The notes below the pieces were generated by a model, which worked only from the letters and a program-made list of their open reading frames with translations, had not been told where the DNA came from and made no database searches. Shown here one piece after another: positions 1 through 9,423 of a stretch of DNA of 64,000 bases; position 1 is the first letter of the stretch, and every line of letters begins with the position of its first letter. Source of the stretch: Bacteroidetes bacterium GWC2_46_850. GTDB lineage: Bacteria; Bacteroidota; Bacteroidia; Bacteroidales; Dysgonomonadaceae. The position numbers and the translations under genes are program-made. The stretch spans positions 62,001 through 126,000 of the forward strand of contig MENQ01000024.1 of the NCBI GenBank assembly GCA_001768325.1, written 5' to 3'.

Positions 1-2276
1 ATCCTGTCGTTCCAGGAAGCGGATAATTCCAAGCCATTGTTTTCAATATCTCCCAGATTCTCCAGTGAGTTAAAAGCTCCCCCGCGGGAATCCAGCAATA
101 CGATGATGTCTTTGGTTCTCTTGTGATAGTAAACCGGCTCCAGACGAAGACGCTGGTTCAGAAAGTTCATTTCGAAACCAGCCTCCCAGGAATAGGTTCT
201 TTCCCAATTCAGATCCTGCACGTTGTATATTTTTGTATATCCTGGGATAATATCTTCATTCGGGCCGAAAACGGCACTTCCCACGGAGGTTAGTTCCGGA
301 TAGGTGGGATAGTAATTGTTGATGTTAATTCCGGTGTTCTCAGTACCCAAAACACCCCATGATCCCTTCAGTTTCAGATAGTCGACTACATTCTGTTCAG
401 CCATAAAATCTTCTTCCGATATGACCCAGCCTCCTCCGAATGTATAAAAATTATTCCAGGTGTTGTCTACTCCCCGGAATACCGAAGATCCATCTCTGCG
501 GAAAGAGGCGTTCAGCAGGTAGCGATCATTGTAACTATACAACCCCCTCAGGAGGTAAGACATGGTGAATCTCCTCCATTGATAAATGGCATTGTTATCA
601 TACTGATTGCGGGCCCCATCGTTGCTTAACGAAGTTAACCACCATTTGTCGTGGTTGTCAGGAACATTAAAATATATTTTATTCAATAATTCACTTCGCT
701 CTCCATTGAGCAGAGAAAATTCGCGATAGTTGGTCGTTAATCCACCCATCGCCGTAATTGAATGTTTATCGAATCTGTTTTGATAGGTCAGGATGTAATC
801 GCTCTGAGCCGTATACTCGGTCGATTTCAACTGCGTCATAATCTGTCTGTTTTGCATATTCTCTTTACCCGGTATCTCGGGATTATAGAAATATATAACC
901 GGCGAGAATGAACGAGCTTCATTGATTGCATAATCCAGAAACAGGGTGGTCTTAAACGTAAAATTCTTCAGAAAATTTACTTCTCCATATATATTACCTG
1001 CCGCCCGATGGTTCACCCCCAGGTTATGATTGCCGCGAATGTCGGTTTCTACGAGTGGATTCCAAAGTTGTGCTCTTTGAAAATCAGGCATTGTGTGCAA
1101 TAATCTTTCGCTGTTGTTTGTGAGGGGATCCGTATAATCAGCATAAGTTGGCGCAATTGGAGCTGCTCGTACCACAGATGCCACATTTTTTGCATCGGGC
1201 AGTTTGTTTTTACTTCCGTTTACCGCAAATCCAAACTTCAGAAAATCCGTTACATTATAATCACTGCTCAGATTGACTGTTATTTTTGAAAATTTCTCCG
1301 TTTTAATGGATCCTTCCTCCGACGTATAACCCAGTCCCATATAAAATTTGCTCTTTTCTGTGGAACCGGTTATGCTCGCATTGCCGTTGAAAATATAGGC
1401 AGTGCGAAAATATTCATCCTGCCAGTTCGTATCCGCACCCCAATCGGTATAATCAAAAGGCAGAGCTCCCTGATTGATTCGCTGTTCGTCATATAATTCC
1501 CTGAACTGAGCCGCATTTGTCACATCAATCAGATCATGAATCTGTTTTAATCCATAGGATGTATTCAGGTTCACAATTGTTTGTCCCGCTTTGGCTTTTT
1601 TTGTCGTAATAATAATCACACCATTTGCTCCCCGCATACCGAAAATGGCAAGGGAAGAAGGGTCTTTCAAAATTTCCATCGATTGGATATCCGCAGGATT
1701 GATATAACTGATGTTATCAGAAAATAGTCCATCCACAATGTAGAGCGGTTTATATCCATTTACCGAGTTGGTTCCCCGGATCCTGATTTCTGGATCTTGT
1801 CCTGCCCGTCCGCTGTTTACAATTTGCACGCCGGACACTTTTCCCTGCAGGGAGGCTAGCGGGTTTGCAGAGGGCCTGTTGGCAATTTCATCAGCACTGA
1901 TGGTAACAATGGAGCCGGTTAGGTCCCTCTTTCGGGCTGTTCCGTATCCAATCACCACAACCTCCTCCAGTGCCTGCACATCTTCGGTCATGATGACATT
2001 GACTACGGTGCGGCCATTGAGGGGCTCTTCCGTCGTGGTCATCCCAATGTAACTGAAAACGATGGTGGCTGTTACCGGCACATCGTTCAACGTGTAATTC
2101 CCATCCATATCGGTCACGGTACCGTTGGTGGTTCCTTTCACAAGTACGGTCACCCCGATGGCAGGATCACCCGTAGCGCCTTCTGTTACTGTTCCCGTTA
2201 CGCTTATCTGCTGTTGAGCTGGCAGCGTAAAGGAGCACAACAGAAAACTAAAAAATGTTACAATTTTAATCTTCAT
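1..2276 (-). CDS. SusC/RagA-type TonB-dependent receptor, C-terminus cut by window edge
   Basis: This is the N-terminal 758 codons of an outer-membrane TonB-dependent importer. The reading frame stays open from the ATG at 2276 to base 1, so the C-terminal barrel lies outside the window. The product begins with a signal peptide (MKIKIVTFFSFLLCSFTLPAQ). A carboxypeptidase-regulatory-like domain follows at about residues 25-100 (VTGTVTEG, KGTTNGTVTDMDGNY). The next stretch is the SusC signature EEVVVIGYGT, then the plug domain with GKVSGVQI, IRIRGTNSV and YIVDGLF. These features are diagnostic of SusC-type receptors, which import oligosaccharides or peptides together with a SusD lipoprotein. The SusD partner should lie beyond the left edge. 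The neighbouring LuxR-type regulator at 2482-5364 may control it. The substrate cannot be deduced. Confidence 0.93.
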   Translation of the reverse strand, partial: MKIKIVTFFSFLLCSFTLPAQQQISVTGTVTEGATGDPAIGVTVLVKGTTNGTVTDMDGNYTLNDVPVTATIVFSYIGMTTTEEPLNGRTVVNVIMTEDVQALEEVVVIGYGTARKRDLTGSIVTISADEIANRPSANPLASLQGKVSGVQIVNSGRAGQDPEIRIRGTNSVNGYKPLYIVDGLFSDNISYINPADIQSMEILKDPSSLAIFGMRGANGVIIITTKKAKAGQTIVNLNTSYGLKQIHDLIDVTNAAQFRELYDEQRINQGALPFDYTDWGADTNWQDEYFRTAYIFNGNASITGSTEKSKFYMGLGYTSEEGSIKTEKFSKITVNLSSDYNVTDFLKFGFAVNGSKNKLPDAKNVASVVRAAPIAPTYADYTDPLTNNSERLLHTMPDFQRAQLWNPLVETDIRGNHNLGVNHRAAGNIYGEVNFLKNFTFKTTLFLDYAINEARSFSPVIYFYNPEIPGKENMQNRQIMTQLKSTEYTAQSDYILTYQNRFDKHSITAMGGLTTNYREFSLLNGERSELLNKIYFNVPDNHDKWWLTSLSNDGARNQYDNNAIYQWRRFTMSYLLRGLYSYNDRYLLNASFRRDGSSVFRGVDNTWNNFYTFGGGWVISEEDFMAEQNVVDYLKLKGSWGVLGTENTGININNYYPTYPELTSVGSAVFGPNEDIIPGYTKIYNVQDLNWERTYSWEAGFEMNFLNQRLRLEPVYYHKRTKDIIVLLDSRGGAFNSLENLGDIENNGLELSASWNDR

Positions 2277-2481
2277 GGATTCATTATTTTTTTGTTTAAA
2301 TTAGCATTCACTGCAAAATAATGAATAGTCTTCCGCGATTAAAAATAAAACACCTCTTTAAAAGTACTTTATGTTGTAAAGCATATTTCTAAAGGATACT
2401 TTTTTACTACTTTAACTTTATTGAGTAGTTTATGTATCAGGTTATTACATTGTCTGGCTAGATTAAGTGTACAGTAGCCAT
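2277..2481. promoter_or_regulatory. Intergenic region carrying the likely promoter of the left SusC gene
   Basis: This AT-rich spacer of about 205 bp lies upstream of the minus-strand receptor gene. A minus-strand TATTTTGC at 2313-2320 resembles the Bacteroidota -7 element TAnnTTTG but is one T short. A 10-bp perfect palindrome (AAAGTACTTT) lies at 2361-2370. Either could mark promoter or regulator contact points. No gene or clear terminator was seen here, and the assignment is weak. Confidence 0.3.
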
Positions 2482-5364
2482 TTATTTAAAATTAATCATA
2501 AAATCTACCAGATTATCGGATTCTGAGAGCAACAGTTTCTTTCGCAACCGGTATCGTGCTGCTTCTACACCCCGGATAGAGATGTTCATCATTTCAGCAA
2601 TTTCCTTCGAAGAATAATTTAATCGAAGCAGGGTACAGAGTTTAAGGTCGGTGGGCGTGAGCGCGGGGTATTGTTCTTTCAGTTTGCGAAAGAAATTTTC
2701 ATGAATTAGGTCAAAGTTTTCCTGAAAAACTGTCCAGGCATCTTCTTCCGATAAGTTTTTGCCAATCATTGTCACCAATTCATTTCCTTCGGTACGGTTG
2801 ACTTTTCCAGCCAGTATGTTGGATTGAATCCGTGCCCGCAAATTTTTCAGGAATTCAGTATGATTGATGATCATCATGGTAGCACTGGCCAGTTCCTTAC
2901 TTTTATAAGTGAGGTCTGCCTCCAGTTTTTCATTGCGCAGTGCGGTAATCTGTTTTTCCTGTTTGTCGAGTTGTGCCAGACGTCGGTTTTCCTGTTCCGT
3001 AAAGAGTTTGTTTTTCCTTTGAACCACCTTTTGTACATGGTTTTCAATGATGAGCCCGGCAATCAGTAAGATGATCAATGCGTAGGACAGATATGCCCAC
3101 CAGGTTTTATATCCCGGGTTTTTAACCCGGAAAGTGAAACCAACCGATGATAATACCGCTCCTGAATTGTCTCGTACCCTTGCCTTCAGGACATACTCAC
3201 CGGCCGGCAGGTTATTGTAGAATATGGATAGGTCTTCTGCTGTATTGACCCATCTGCTATCGTAACCGTCTAAAAAACATTCTATCCTGAATATGTTTTT
3301 CGAATATTCGGGATGCATAAACTGAAACCCAATGTCGTTATACTTATAGGCGATAATGGCTTTTTTCGTGGGATCAAGGTAATAGGTGTAGTCGTTTTTT
3401 CTGTCGTAATACTGTACCGAAGACAGGTACAAGATGCTTTTCTCCGGTGATGATTCTTCCGTAAAAATATATCTCCCAATGCCACCATTCAGACAGAAGT
3501 AGGTGGTACGCTCGTCGGCCACATACATATTGGCCCGACCCATATTGGGCGGATTGTTGAGGATACTGTATGGAATGCGATCTTTCAGACTATAGGCATC
3601 TTCGGCGGAAGAGACCAGAGCATACTCCGTATTGCGGACGAACCAGTGCAACGTATCGTTTACGGAGACAATCCGGTAGGTGTCCGCAAAATCAGGAAGA
3701 TACTTGTTTAACAAATCATACGGCACAATTTTCCCGTGTATGTCGTCATACGTGTAAAAAAGCTTTCCGTCGGTAAATACGATGCGTCCTTTCAGTTTCA
3801 TTACCTTCACAGAAGCGGGCAATTCGGTTTGTGTGCTATCGAGCGACTGATAATTTTCGATCTCCACCGCATGGCGCAGTTCATTGTCCAGCCGCAAACG
3901 GTAAACTCCCTTGTACATATGTCCGGCCCAGATGTTGCCGGTATGGTCTATTTCAAGATTTTTAATCAGATCCATAAAACCTTCTACCCGGTGGCTGAAA
4001 ATCCAGTTGCCGGTCAAAGTCTGTTTGTACATATACAATGAGGTATAGGATGATTCCAGGAGAATACTTCTCCCGTTGATGACAGCCTGTTTCATATCCA
4101 TTCCCCCCGTTTTGGCTTCGGGAATCGCTGTTTCCTTCCCATTCTCCAGAAGAGAAGTGCCCAAATTGTGACCCACGAAAATCTGATTCCCGAAAGTCCG
4201 GATGAACCACGACTGCTTATCGAATTCGGGGAGGCGAAAAAAATTCTTCTCTGTTTCTGAATAATGGTAAATACCCTGATTGGTAGCCAGGTAAATGTTG
4301 TTCTGATGGAACAGGATATCTTCCACCAAACCGATTTGCACATCGTTTGGTTCAAAAAAGGTAAATGGCGACCGGGTTCGAATGTGTGAGATACCATTGT
4401 CGAGTGCTGCCCAGATATTGTGTTCCCGATCGCTGTACAGAGCCAAAATGGTATTATTATTTAATCCGTTGCCACGGTTGACATGCCACAGTTTGTTCCC
4501 TTTCCGGTCGATGGCGTAGAGTCCGCCGTTGAGTGTTCCGAACAGATATTGTTCGTTGGCCGAAATAATGGCCCGGTTAATGATCGCATCCCGTAAGTCC
4601 GGTTCAATGGATGTCTCCCAGGGAATCAGTGGCTGCCCACCCTCCGAAAACCTGTAGAGCCCGCTTTTGGATGTGACCAGCAGATATTCATCATCGAAAG
4701 GTAAGACCGCCACCACATTGTCGTCATTCAACTGATCCCGTGTCAGAATGCGGTGAAACCTGTTTCCCTCGAACCGATAAAAATCGTTGTTGATCAGTTG
4801 TGCAAACATGTTATTACCTACCGGAAAGAAATACAATACTGCCGGATTCGGGTCCAGCGTGGTAACTTCCTTTCCGTCATAGACAAAAACAGCCGAAAAC
4901 GACTGGAAATAGATTTTGCCCTCAAAGGGGTGAATCGTCCATATTTCTTCGTTGTGAAACGTGTAATCTTTTAACAGGCTCTTGACAGAGTGGTAAATAA
5001 GTTGATTTTTTTCATCTGACTCAAAATAGCCGAACTCTTCGAAGGAACCCACATAAATACGTTCCCGTGCGGAGTCAGAATCAATGTATATTGATTTTAC
5101 GGAAAGGTTATTCGGCAGGGAATGAAGTTTCCAGTTCACTCCCTCGAAACTCAGCATGCCATTGTTGTTTCCGAAGTAGATTACCCCATTACTTCCCTGT
5201 GCGATGGCCCAATTCTGATTACCTGCCTTGTAATTGCCTGTTGTATAATTATATACAGGCGGAATGAAAGGAATATTCTGTGCCCGGCCGGAGAGTGAGA
5301 TCACGGCAAGTACAACGGTGAAGAGTGCCGTGCAAAAATATTTTTCACAGGCGTTTTTCGTCAT
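2482..5364 (-). CDS. Membrane-tethered propeller/Y_Y_Y sensor with C-terminal LuxR-type HTH
   Basis: This 960-residue one-component regulator probably couples periplasmic ligand sensing to transcription. A signal peptide covers about residues 1-29. It is followed by repeated propeller blades (for example GVIYFGNNNGMLSFEG and NIWAALDNGISHI), as in the two-component-regulator propeller family. A Y_Y_Y-type beta-sandwich follows (FLDGYDSRWVNT...LPAGEYVLKARVRDNSG). A single transmembrane segment (TWWAYLSYALIILLIAGLII) leads into a charged coiled coil. A LuxR-type helix-turn-helix lies at about residues 902-950 (LTPTDLKLCTLLRLNYSSKE, then IAEMMNISIRGVEAARYRLR). There is no histidine kinase or receiver domain, so signalling must pass straight through the membrane or depend on proteolysis. 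The gene sits 205 bp downstream of the SusC start on the same strand. Control of that receptor is an inference from this position. Confidence 0.88.
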   Translation of the reverse strand: MTKNACEKYFCTALFTVVLAVISLSGRAQNIPFIPPVYNYTTGNYKAGNQNWAIAQGSNGVIYFGNNNGMLSFEGVNWKLHSLPNNLSVKSIYIDSDSARERIYVGSFEEFGYFESDEKNQLIYHSVKSLLKDYTFHNEEIWTIHPFEGKIYFQSFSAVFVYDGKEVTTLDPNPAVLYFFPVGNNMFAQLINNDFYRFEGNRFHRILTRDQLNDDNVVAVLPFDDEYLLVTSKSGLYRFSEGGQPLIPWETSIEPDLRDAIINRAIISANEQYLFGTLNGGLYAIDRKGNKLWHVNRGNGLNNNTILALYSDREHNIWAALDNGISHIRTRSPFTFFEPNDVQIGLVEDILFHQNNIYLATNQGIYHYSETEKNFFRLPEFDKQSWFIRTFGNQIFVGHNLGTSLLENGKETAIPEAKTGGMDMKQAVINGRSILLESSYTSLYMYKQTLTGNWIFSHRVEGFMDLIKNLEIDHTGNIWAGHMYKGVYRLRLDNELRHAVEIENYQSLDSTQTELPASVKVMKLKGRIVFTDGKLFYTYDDIHGKIVPYDLLNKYLPDFADTYRIVSVNDTLHWFVRNTEYALVSSAEDAYSLKDRIPYSILNNPPNMGRANMYVADERTTYFCLNGGIGRYIFTEESSPEKSILYLSSVQYYDRKNDYTYYLDPTKKAIIAYKYNDIGFQFMHPEYSKNIFRIECFLDGYDSRWVNTAEDLSIFYNNLPAGEYVLKARVRDNSGAVLSSVGFTFRVKNPGYKTWWAYLSYALIILLIAGLIIENHVQKVVQRKNKLFTEQENRRLAQLDKQEKQITALRNEKLEADLTYKSKELASATMMIINHTEFLKNLRARIQSNILAGKVNRTEGNELVTMIGKNLSEEDAWTVFQENFDLIHENFFRKLKEQYPALTPTDLKLCTLLRLNYSSKEIAEMMNISIRGVEAARYRLRKKLLLSESDNLVDFMINFK

Positions 5365-5392
5365 GAGCCGGAAATGTTTTTGGGTAAATTGG

Positions 5393-6118
5393 TTATTTTT
5401 TTTTAAGTAAATGGGCTATTTCTTCTTCAGTCAATACCTTTACATTTGTAAAGAGAAACCTGGTATCCAGAAAATCACCATATTGATTGCATTCGGCGAT
5501 TGCCGCATTGAGGCTTGACTTCGCATCCCTGTCGAAAGAAAAAAGCATCAGGATGGTGAAATAATTGCTTTCAATTTCGAATTTCTCAATCACAATTTCT
5601 GCCTGTTGCAGTTGAAAGATAAATTCGCGTTCCACAATCTCTCTTTGCAGCGCTGTAAGGGCCTCTCTTTCCCGGGTAGTAAAGAGTGCAAAGAATCGCA
5701 ATTTTTTGTCGAGTCCACCCAGTCCGGAGGAAATGTAAACCTGCTGCTGTCCCGATAGATCGGAGCTCAGTACGATGCGGCTGCTGACCAGTGCCATCGA
5801 GGACCAGTTCAGTAGTATGGGTTCAAGCGGACTGCTGTGATAGGTCTCAATGGAACGGTATGCGCCCACATCAGGGATAGAAGCCAGCAGCGTGAGGCTT
5901 CTTCTTTTGCGTTCGACCGATTCATTGGGTGAAAACAATATGGCGACTTCTTCATCTCGCACGAAGGGACTGTTTTCTCTTTTCAAACGGTCGAAATATC
6001 GGAAATAGTCCATCTGCTCCTCAATAGGAACCAGATCCTCAAGGATGTGAAACGAGTCGATACCCTGTTCGTTCAGCGTTTGCCGTAATTTGGCCAGTAG
6101 GTCGTCTTGTCCGCTCAT
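5393..6118 (-). CDS. Unrecognised cytoplasmic protein, divergent from dut
   Basis: I do not recognise this family. The most likely start is the ATG at 6118 (MSGQDDLLAKLRQ), giving 241 residues. An upstream in-frame ATG at 6211 would make a 272-residue product, but it would place the TATCTTTG promoter element (6124-6131) inside the coding region. The protein has no signal peptide, no transmembrane segment and no obvious catalytic motif. It is mixed alpha/beta and rich in charged residues, with a possible helical stretch in the middle (TTREREALTALQREIVEREF). It ends in a lysine run (LLKKK). The stop lies 28 bp before the LuxR-type regulator, so the two may be co-transcribed. No function is proposed. 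Confidence 0.75.
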   Translation of the reverse strand: MSGQDDLLAKLRQTLNEQGIDSFHILEDLVPIEEQMDYFRYFDRLKRENSPFVRDEEVAILFSPNESVERKRRSLTLLASIPDVGAYRSIETYHSSPLEPILLNWSSMALVSSRIVLSSDLSGQQQVYISSGLGGLDKKLRFFALFTTREREALTALQREIVEREFIFQLQQAEIVIEKFEIESNYFTILMLFSFDRDAKSSLNAAIAECNQYGDFLDTRFLFTNVKVLTEEEIAHLLKKK

Positions 6119-6123
6119 ATACG

Positions 6124-6131
6124 CAAAGATA
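6124..6131 (-). promoter_or_regulatory. -7 promoter element TATCTTTG, near-leaderless
   Basis: On the minus strand TATCTTTG matches the Bacteroidota -7 consensus TAnnTTTG exactly. It ends only five bases before the ATG at 6118, so transcription would start on or next to the start codon. This supports the 6118 start and suggests a leaderless or almost leaderless mRNA. I found no convincing -33 element. Confidence 0.6.
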
Positions 6132-6273
6132 TGATATTTTTTGTAGTTTATAAAAGGTGGTGCGCGAAAATATACCTTGCAGGGATTCCCGATTTGCTTA
6201 AATTTCATCAATTTGCCCCTTTATTCCGCAGAAATGTATAAATTCGCATCATCAAACTGATCAGACTCCTCCA

Positions 6274-6708
6274 ATGAAGATTAAAATAGTCAATACGTCA
6301 GGACATCCCCTGCCGCAATATGCCACAGCTTTTGCCGCGGGCATGGACCTGCGTGCCAGCATCGCACAGCCCATAGTGTTAAAACCCCTGGAACGGGCAC
6401 TGATTCCCACCGGTATTTATATTGAGCTGCCCATCGGATATGAAGCGCAGATACGCCCACGTAGCGGTCTGGCAATAAAACACGGTATTGGTATTGTGAA
6501 TGCACCAGGCACCATTGATGCGGACTATCGCGGAGAGATTCGCGTGATACTGGTCAACCTCTCGAACGAAGATTTCGTCATAAACGACGGGGAACGCATC
6601 TGTCAGATGGTTATCGCGCAGCACGCCACGGTAGCGTGGGAGCAGGTGGACTCACTGGAACAAACAGAAAGAGGTGCTGGCGGGTTTGGCCATACGGGCA
6701 AAAAATAA
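6274..6708 (+). CDS. dut: dUTP diphosphatase
   Basis: This enzyme hydrolyses dUTP to dUMP and pyrophosphate, keeping uracil out of DNA and supplying the dTMP pathway. At 144 residues it has the normal length for the homotrimeric all-beta dUTPases. The five conserved motifs appear in order: AGMDLRA (I), [12 protein letters not shown] (II), [13 protein letters not shown] (III, with the catalytic Asp and Tyr), [12 protein letters not shown] (IV) and GAGGFGHTG (V, the P-loop-like tail, with His where Ser is common). The cytoplasmic product heads a plus-strand run with the TPR protein 15 bp downstream. The gene is divergent from the unknown protein at 5393-6118. Confidence 0.97.
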   Translation: MKIKIVNTSGHPLPQYATAFAAGMDLRASIAQPIVLKPLERALIPTGIYIELPIGYEAQIRPRSGLAIKHGIGIVNAPGTIDADYRGEIRVILVNLSNEDFVINDGERICQMVIAQHATVAWEQVDSLEQTERGAGGFGHTGKK

Positions 6709-6723
6709 TAATCGAAACAGCAA

Positions 6724-8469
6724 ATGACCCAGATAAATGCATTTTACAGGAGATCCGTCTCGCTTGTGTTATTTTTTCTCCTCGCCGGGACGGTGTCGCT
6801 GAAGGCATGGACAATACAGGATGCAGACTCATTGGCTCACGGAGAGGAAGACCGGCGCAAGTTCGACTTTTATTTCTACGAGGCTTTGAATGCCAAGGTG
6901 CAGGGTAATTACGATGTGGCGTTTGATCTCTTTCAGCATTGTTATGCGATGGACTCCACGAACGCCAGTGTCCTGGTGGAGCTGGGTACATTTTACAACG
7001 TGCTGCAGGAAAAAAACAAAGCCCTGGCATTCTTTCGGAAAGCCATTCTTTACGACGCCAACAACTATTACTACAACATGATGCTCGCCGGCTTGAGCAA
7101 GGAGCTTGGATTGAAACAGGAAGTGGTGGATATTTACAGAGCCATGGCCGGTCGCAATCCCGACAAACCCGATCTTCAGTTTGAACTGGCAAATGCATAT
7201 GCCGATAATGGAGAGCTTCAGGAGGCTATTGATACACTCAACAAGCTGGAAAAGAGCACCGGAATTGCGGAGGCCATCACACTGAACAAGTTTCGGTTAT
7301 ATTCGCAAATGGATAAAAAAGAGAAGGCGTTCGATGAAATACTGCAAATTATCGGAAAGAATCCCGACGATCCGAGATATCTCGTTCTCATAGGGGACCT
7401 TTACCTGGAAGACAAGCAACCCGAAAAAGCGCTTCTTTATTATGAGCAGGCCAGGCAGATCGACCGGAATTTCCCTGCACTCATCCTCTCCATGGTGAAT
7501 TATTATGAAATAACAGACAACAAGGTTGCTTCACAGGAAGAGCTGCGGCAAGCCATCGCCGGCTCTTCGCTCGATGTAGAGACCAAATTGCAGCTTCTTA
7601 CGCGCTATCTGGGGATTTTACAACAGCAACAGCAGGAGTTAAAACAAGCAAACCCGCTGTTTGAGACACTTTTTGAGCAGTATCCCAACAATACGCAGTT
7701 GAATATGATCTTCGGCAATGTTTTGATGCTGCAGAACGACAAGGAGGGAGCCATGGAACAGTTTGAAATTTATACCAGAGATAATCCTGACGATCCTGCC
7801 GGGTATGATCAAATGATTCGTATTGCCCTGCCGGATGAAAATATGGAAAAGATCAGAGAGATCACAACAGAAGCGCTGAAGCATCTTCCACAGGAACCGC
7901 AGTTTTATTATTACCTGGGTGCTGTTTATTATCAGCAGAAAAATTACCAGGAAGCACTACAAACCTTTGAAGAGGGATTGAAAAATGCTGTTATCAGCAA
8001 TCCTTCATTGGAATCGGACTTTCATGGACAGATCGGTGATCTGAACTATTTCATGGGAAACAGGGAGGAGGCTTTTCAAAGTTATGAAAAAGCGTTAAAA
8101 CTCTATCCGCAAAATCTTTCCGTTTTAAACAATTACAGTTATTACCTGTCTTTAGAAAGGAAGGATCTCGATAAAGCCGAGCAGATGAGCGGTATCACCA
8201 TCAAGGCGGAGCCAATGAATCCCACTTTTCTCGATACATATGGCTGGATTCTCTTTGAACAGGGTTCCTACGTCATGGCAAAAATTTATATCGAGAAGGC
8301 GATTGAATACAGCAAAGAAAATCCTTCGGCCGATGTGTTCGAGCATTATGGTGATGTCCTCTACAAAACGGGTGATCAGGAGAAAGCAAGGGAGCAGTGG
8401 AAAAGAGCGAAGGAACTGCAGAGTGACTCCGACACCCTGGATAAAAAAATAGAAACCGGTACCCTATAA
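6724..8469 (+). CDS. Exported tetratricopeptide-repeat protein
   Basis: This 581-residue protein begins with a signal peptide (SLVLFFLLAGTVSLKAW) and is otherwise built of tandem TPR helices. Typical units include GNYDVAFDLFQHCYAMDSTN, NYQEALQTFEEGLKNA and NREEAFQSYEKALKLYPQN. TPR arrays are protein-interaction scaffolds, and this one should lie in the periplasm or on the inner face of the outer membrane. No lipobox or enzyme domain was seen. It sits between dut and the DUF4292-type lipoprotein. From general knowledge of Bacteroidales this order (dut, TPR, DUF4292, EnvC-like) recurs, which suggests a shared envelope role. The exact role is unknown. Confidence 0.88.
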   Translation: MTQINAFYRRSVSLVLFFLLAGTVSLKAWTIQDADSLAHGEEDRRKFDFYFYEALNAKVQGNYDVAFDLFQHCYAMDSTNASVLVELGTFYNVLQEKNKALAFFRKAILYDANNYYYNMMLAGLSKELGLKQEVVDIYRAMAGRNPDKPDLQFELANAYADNGELQEAIDTLNKLEKSTGIAEAITLNKFRLYSQMDKKEKAFDEILQIIGKNPDDPRYLVLIGDLYLEDKQPEKALLYYEQARQIDRNFPALILSMVNYYEITDNKVASQEELRQAIAGSSLDVETKLQLLTRYLGILQQQQQELKQANPLFETLFEQYPNNTQLNMIFGNVLMLQNDKEGAMEQFEIYTRDNPDDPAGYDQMIRIALPDENMEKIREITTEALKHLPQEPQFYYYLGAVYYQQKNYQEALQTFEEGLKNAVISNPSLESDFHGQIGDLNYFMGNREEAFQSYEKALKLYPQNLSVLNNYSYYLSLERKDLDKAEQMSGITIKAEPMNPTFLDTYGWILFEQGSYVMAKIYIEKAIEYSKENPSADVFEHYGDVLYKTGDQEKAREQWKRAKELQSDSDTLDKKIETGTL

Positions 8470-8498
8470 ATATGCCTTTTATAAATAATTAATTCACA

Positions 8499-9347
8499 AT
8501 GAGTATCATGCGTTACAAACAGATCCTGTTTATCTGTCTATTGTCGGGACTCATTTTTACTGCTTGCAAATCCCGGCAGCAGATGGTCTTTTCTACATCA
8601 CCTGTAGAGGAAAAAGCAAACAATCAGCTTTTTAGTGATATTATAACCAGTGAGTTTCAATACAGTACATTCAGTGCGAAACTGAATATGAACCTGACCA
8701 ACGGCACAAAATCGCTAAGCTCCAAGGCAAACATCCGCATTGTGAAGAACAGTGCACTTCAAATTTCAATACAACCACTTTTCGGCGTAGAGATGTTTCG
8801 TTTTTACATCAATCCCGATACGGTGATGGTGGTTGACAGGATGAACAAACGTTATGTTATGGAGCCGATTGCATCACTGAAAGAAATTTATCCCGTGGGG
8901 TTCGATTTTTATACCATGCAGTCGGTGTTCACCAATGCACTTTTTGTCTCCGGAAAAGAACGACCCGAGTTACCCGATTACCGGAAATTCAGATATACCC
9001 GGACTCCCGATCAAAGCTATTACATGACCTCCAAAGATGCAGAATCTGGTATCGATTATTCTTTTACAGTTAACGGAGACGACCGCATTACATTTACTCA
9101 TCTGATACAGCCACAAAAAAAACAATCCTTGCAGTGGGGCTATAACAATTTTATTACGCAAAATGACTTTGTCTTTCCCAGCAAGATGAATGTAACGATC
9201 TCATCCTCATCTCGTAAAGTTAATGCAGAATTGCTTTTCTCAGATATTGCCACCGATGAGCCACTTCAGCTGACAATGAATATACCGTCGGGCTATACGA
9301 AAACCACCGTTGATGAAATACTTAAAATCTTTGCTCAGCATGAATAA
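8499..9347 (+). CDS. DUF4292-type outer-membrane lipoprotein
   Basis: This 282-residue lipoprotein has a hydrophobic leader ending in the lipobox LIFTAC, with the acylated Cys at about residue 24. An alternative start at residue 4 (MRYKQILF) would not change the leader. The mature part is predicted to be mostly beta strand (FSAKLNMNLTNGTKSLSSKA, QISIQPLFGVEMFRFYINPD). This layout is like the LolA/LolB-type lipoprotein-binding folds. I place it in DUF4292 from these features and its position between the TPR protein and the EnvC-like protein. LolB-like lipoprotein handling is possible but unproven. Confidence 0.8.
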   Translation: MSIMRYKQILFICLLSGLIFTACKSRQQMVFSTSPVEEKANNQLFSDIITSEFQYSTFSAKLNMNLTNGTKSLSSKANIRIVKNSALQISIQPLFGVEMFRFYINPDTVMVVDRMNKRYVMEPIASLKEIYPVGFDFYTMQSVFTNALFVSGKERPELPDYRKFRYTRTPDQSYYMTSKDAESGIDYSFTVNGDDRITFTHLIQPQKKQSLQWGYNNFITQNDFVFPSKMNVTISSSSRKVNAELLFSDIATDEPLQLTMNIPSGYTKTTVDEILKIFAQHE

Positions 9348-9423
9348 AACGAACCGGACTTCCCCGGTTGTGCAGATCGACGATTCGTCCAGGTTGCCCA
9401 TCGTGTAAGAATAATACAATGAT

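Noticed and set aside
6636-6908. Plus-strand open frame across the dut/TPR junction
   Set aside because: It is a shifted reading of two well-supported genes and shows no domain.
9352-9369. AACCGG/CCGGTT stem after the DUF4292-type gene as a terminator
   Set aside because: Only six base pairs with no T-run, and the next gene follows in the same direction after 55 bp.
9340-9408. Possible 22-codon peptide overlapping the end of the DUF4292-type gene
   Set aside because: It has no ribosome binding site or promoter and no recognisable sequence; such short frames are expected by chance.
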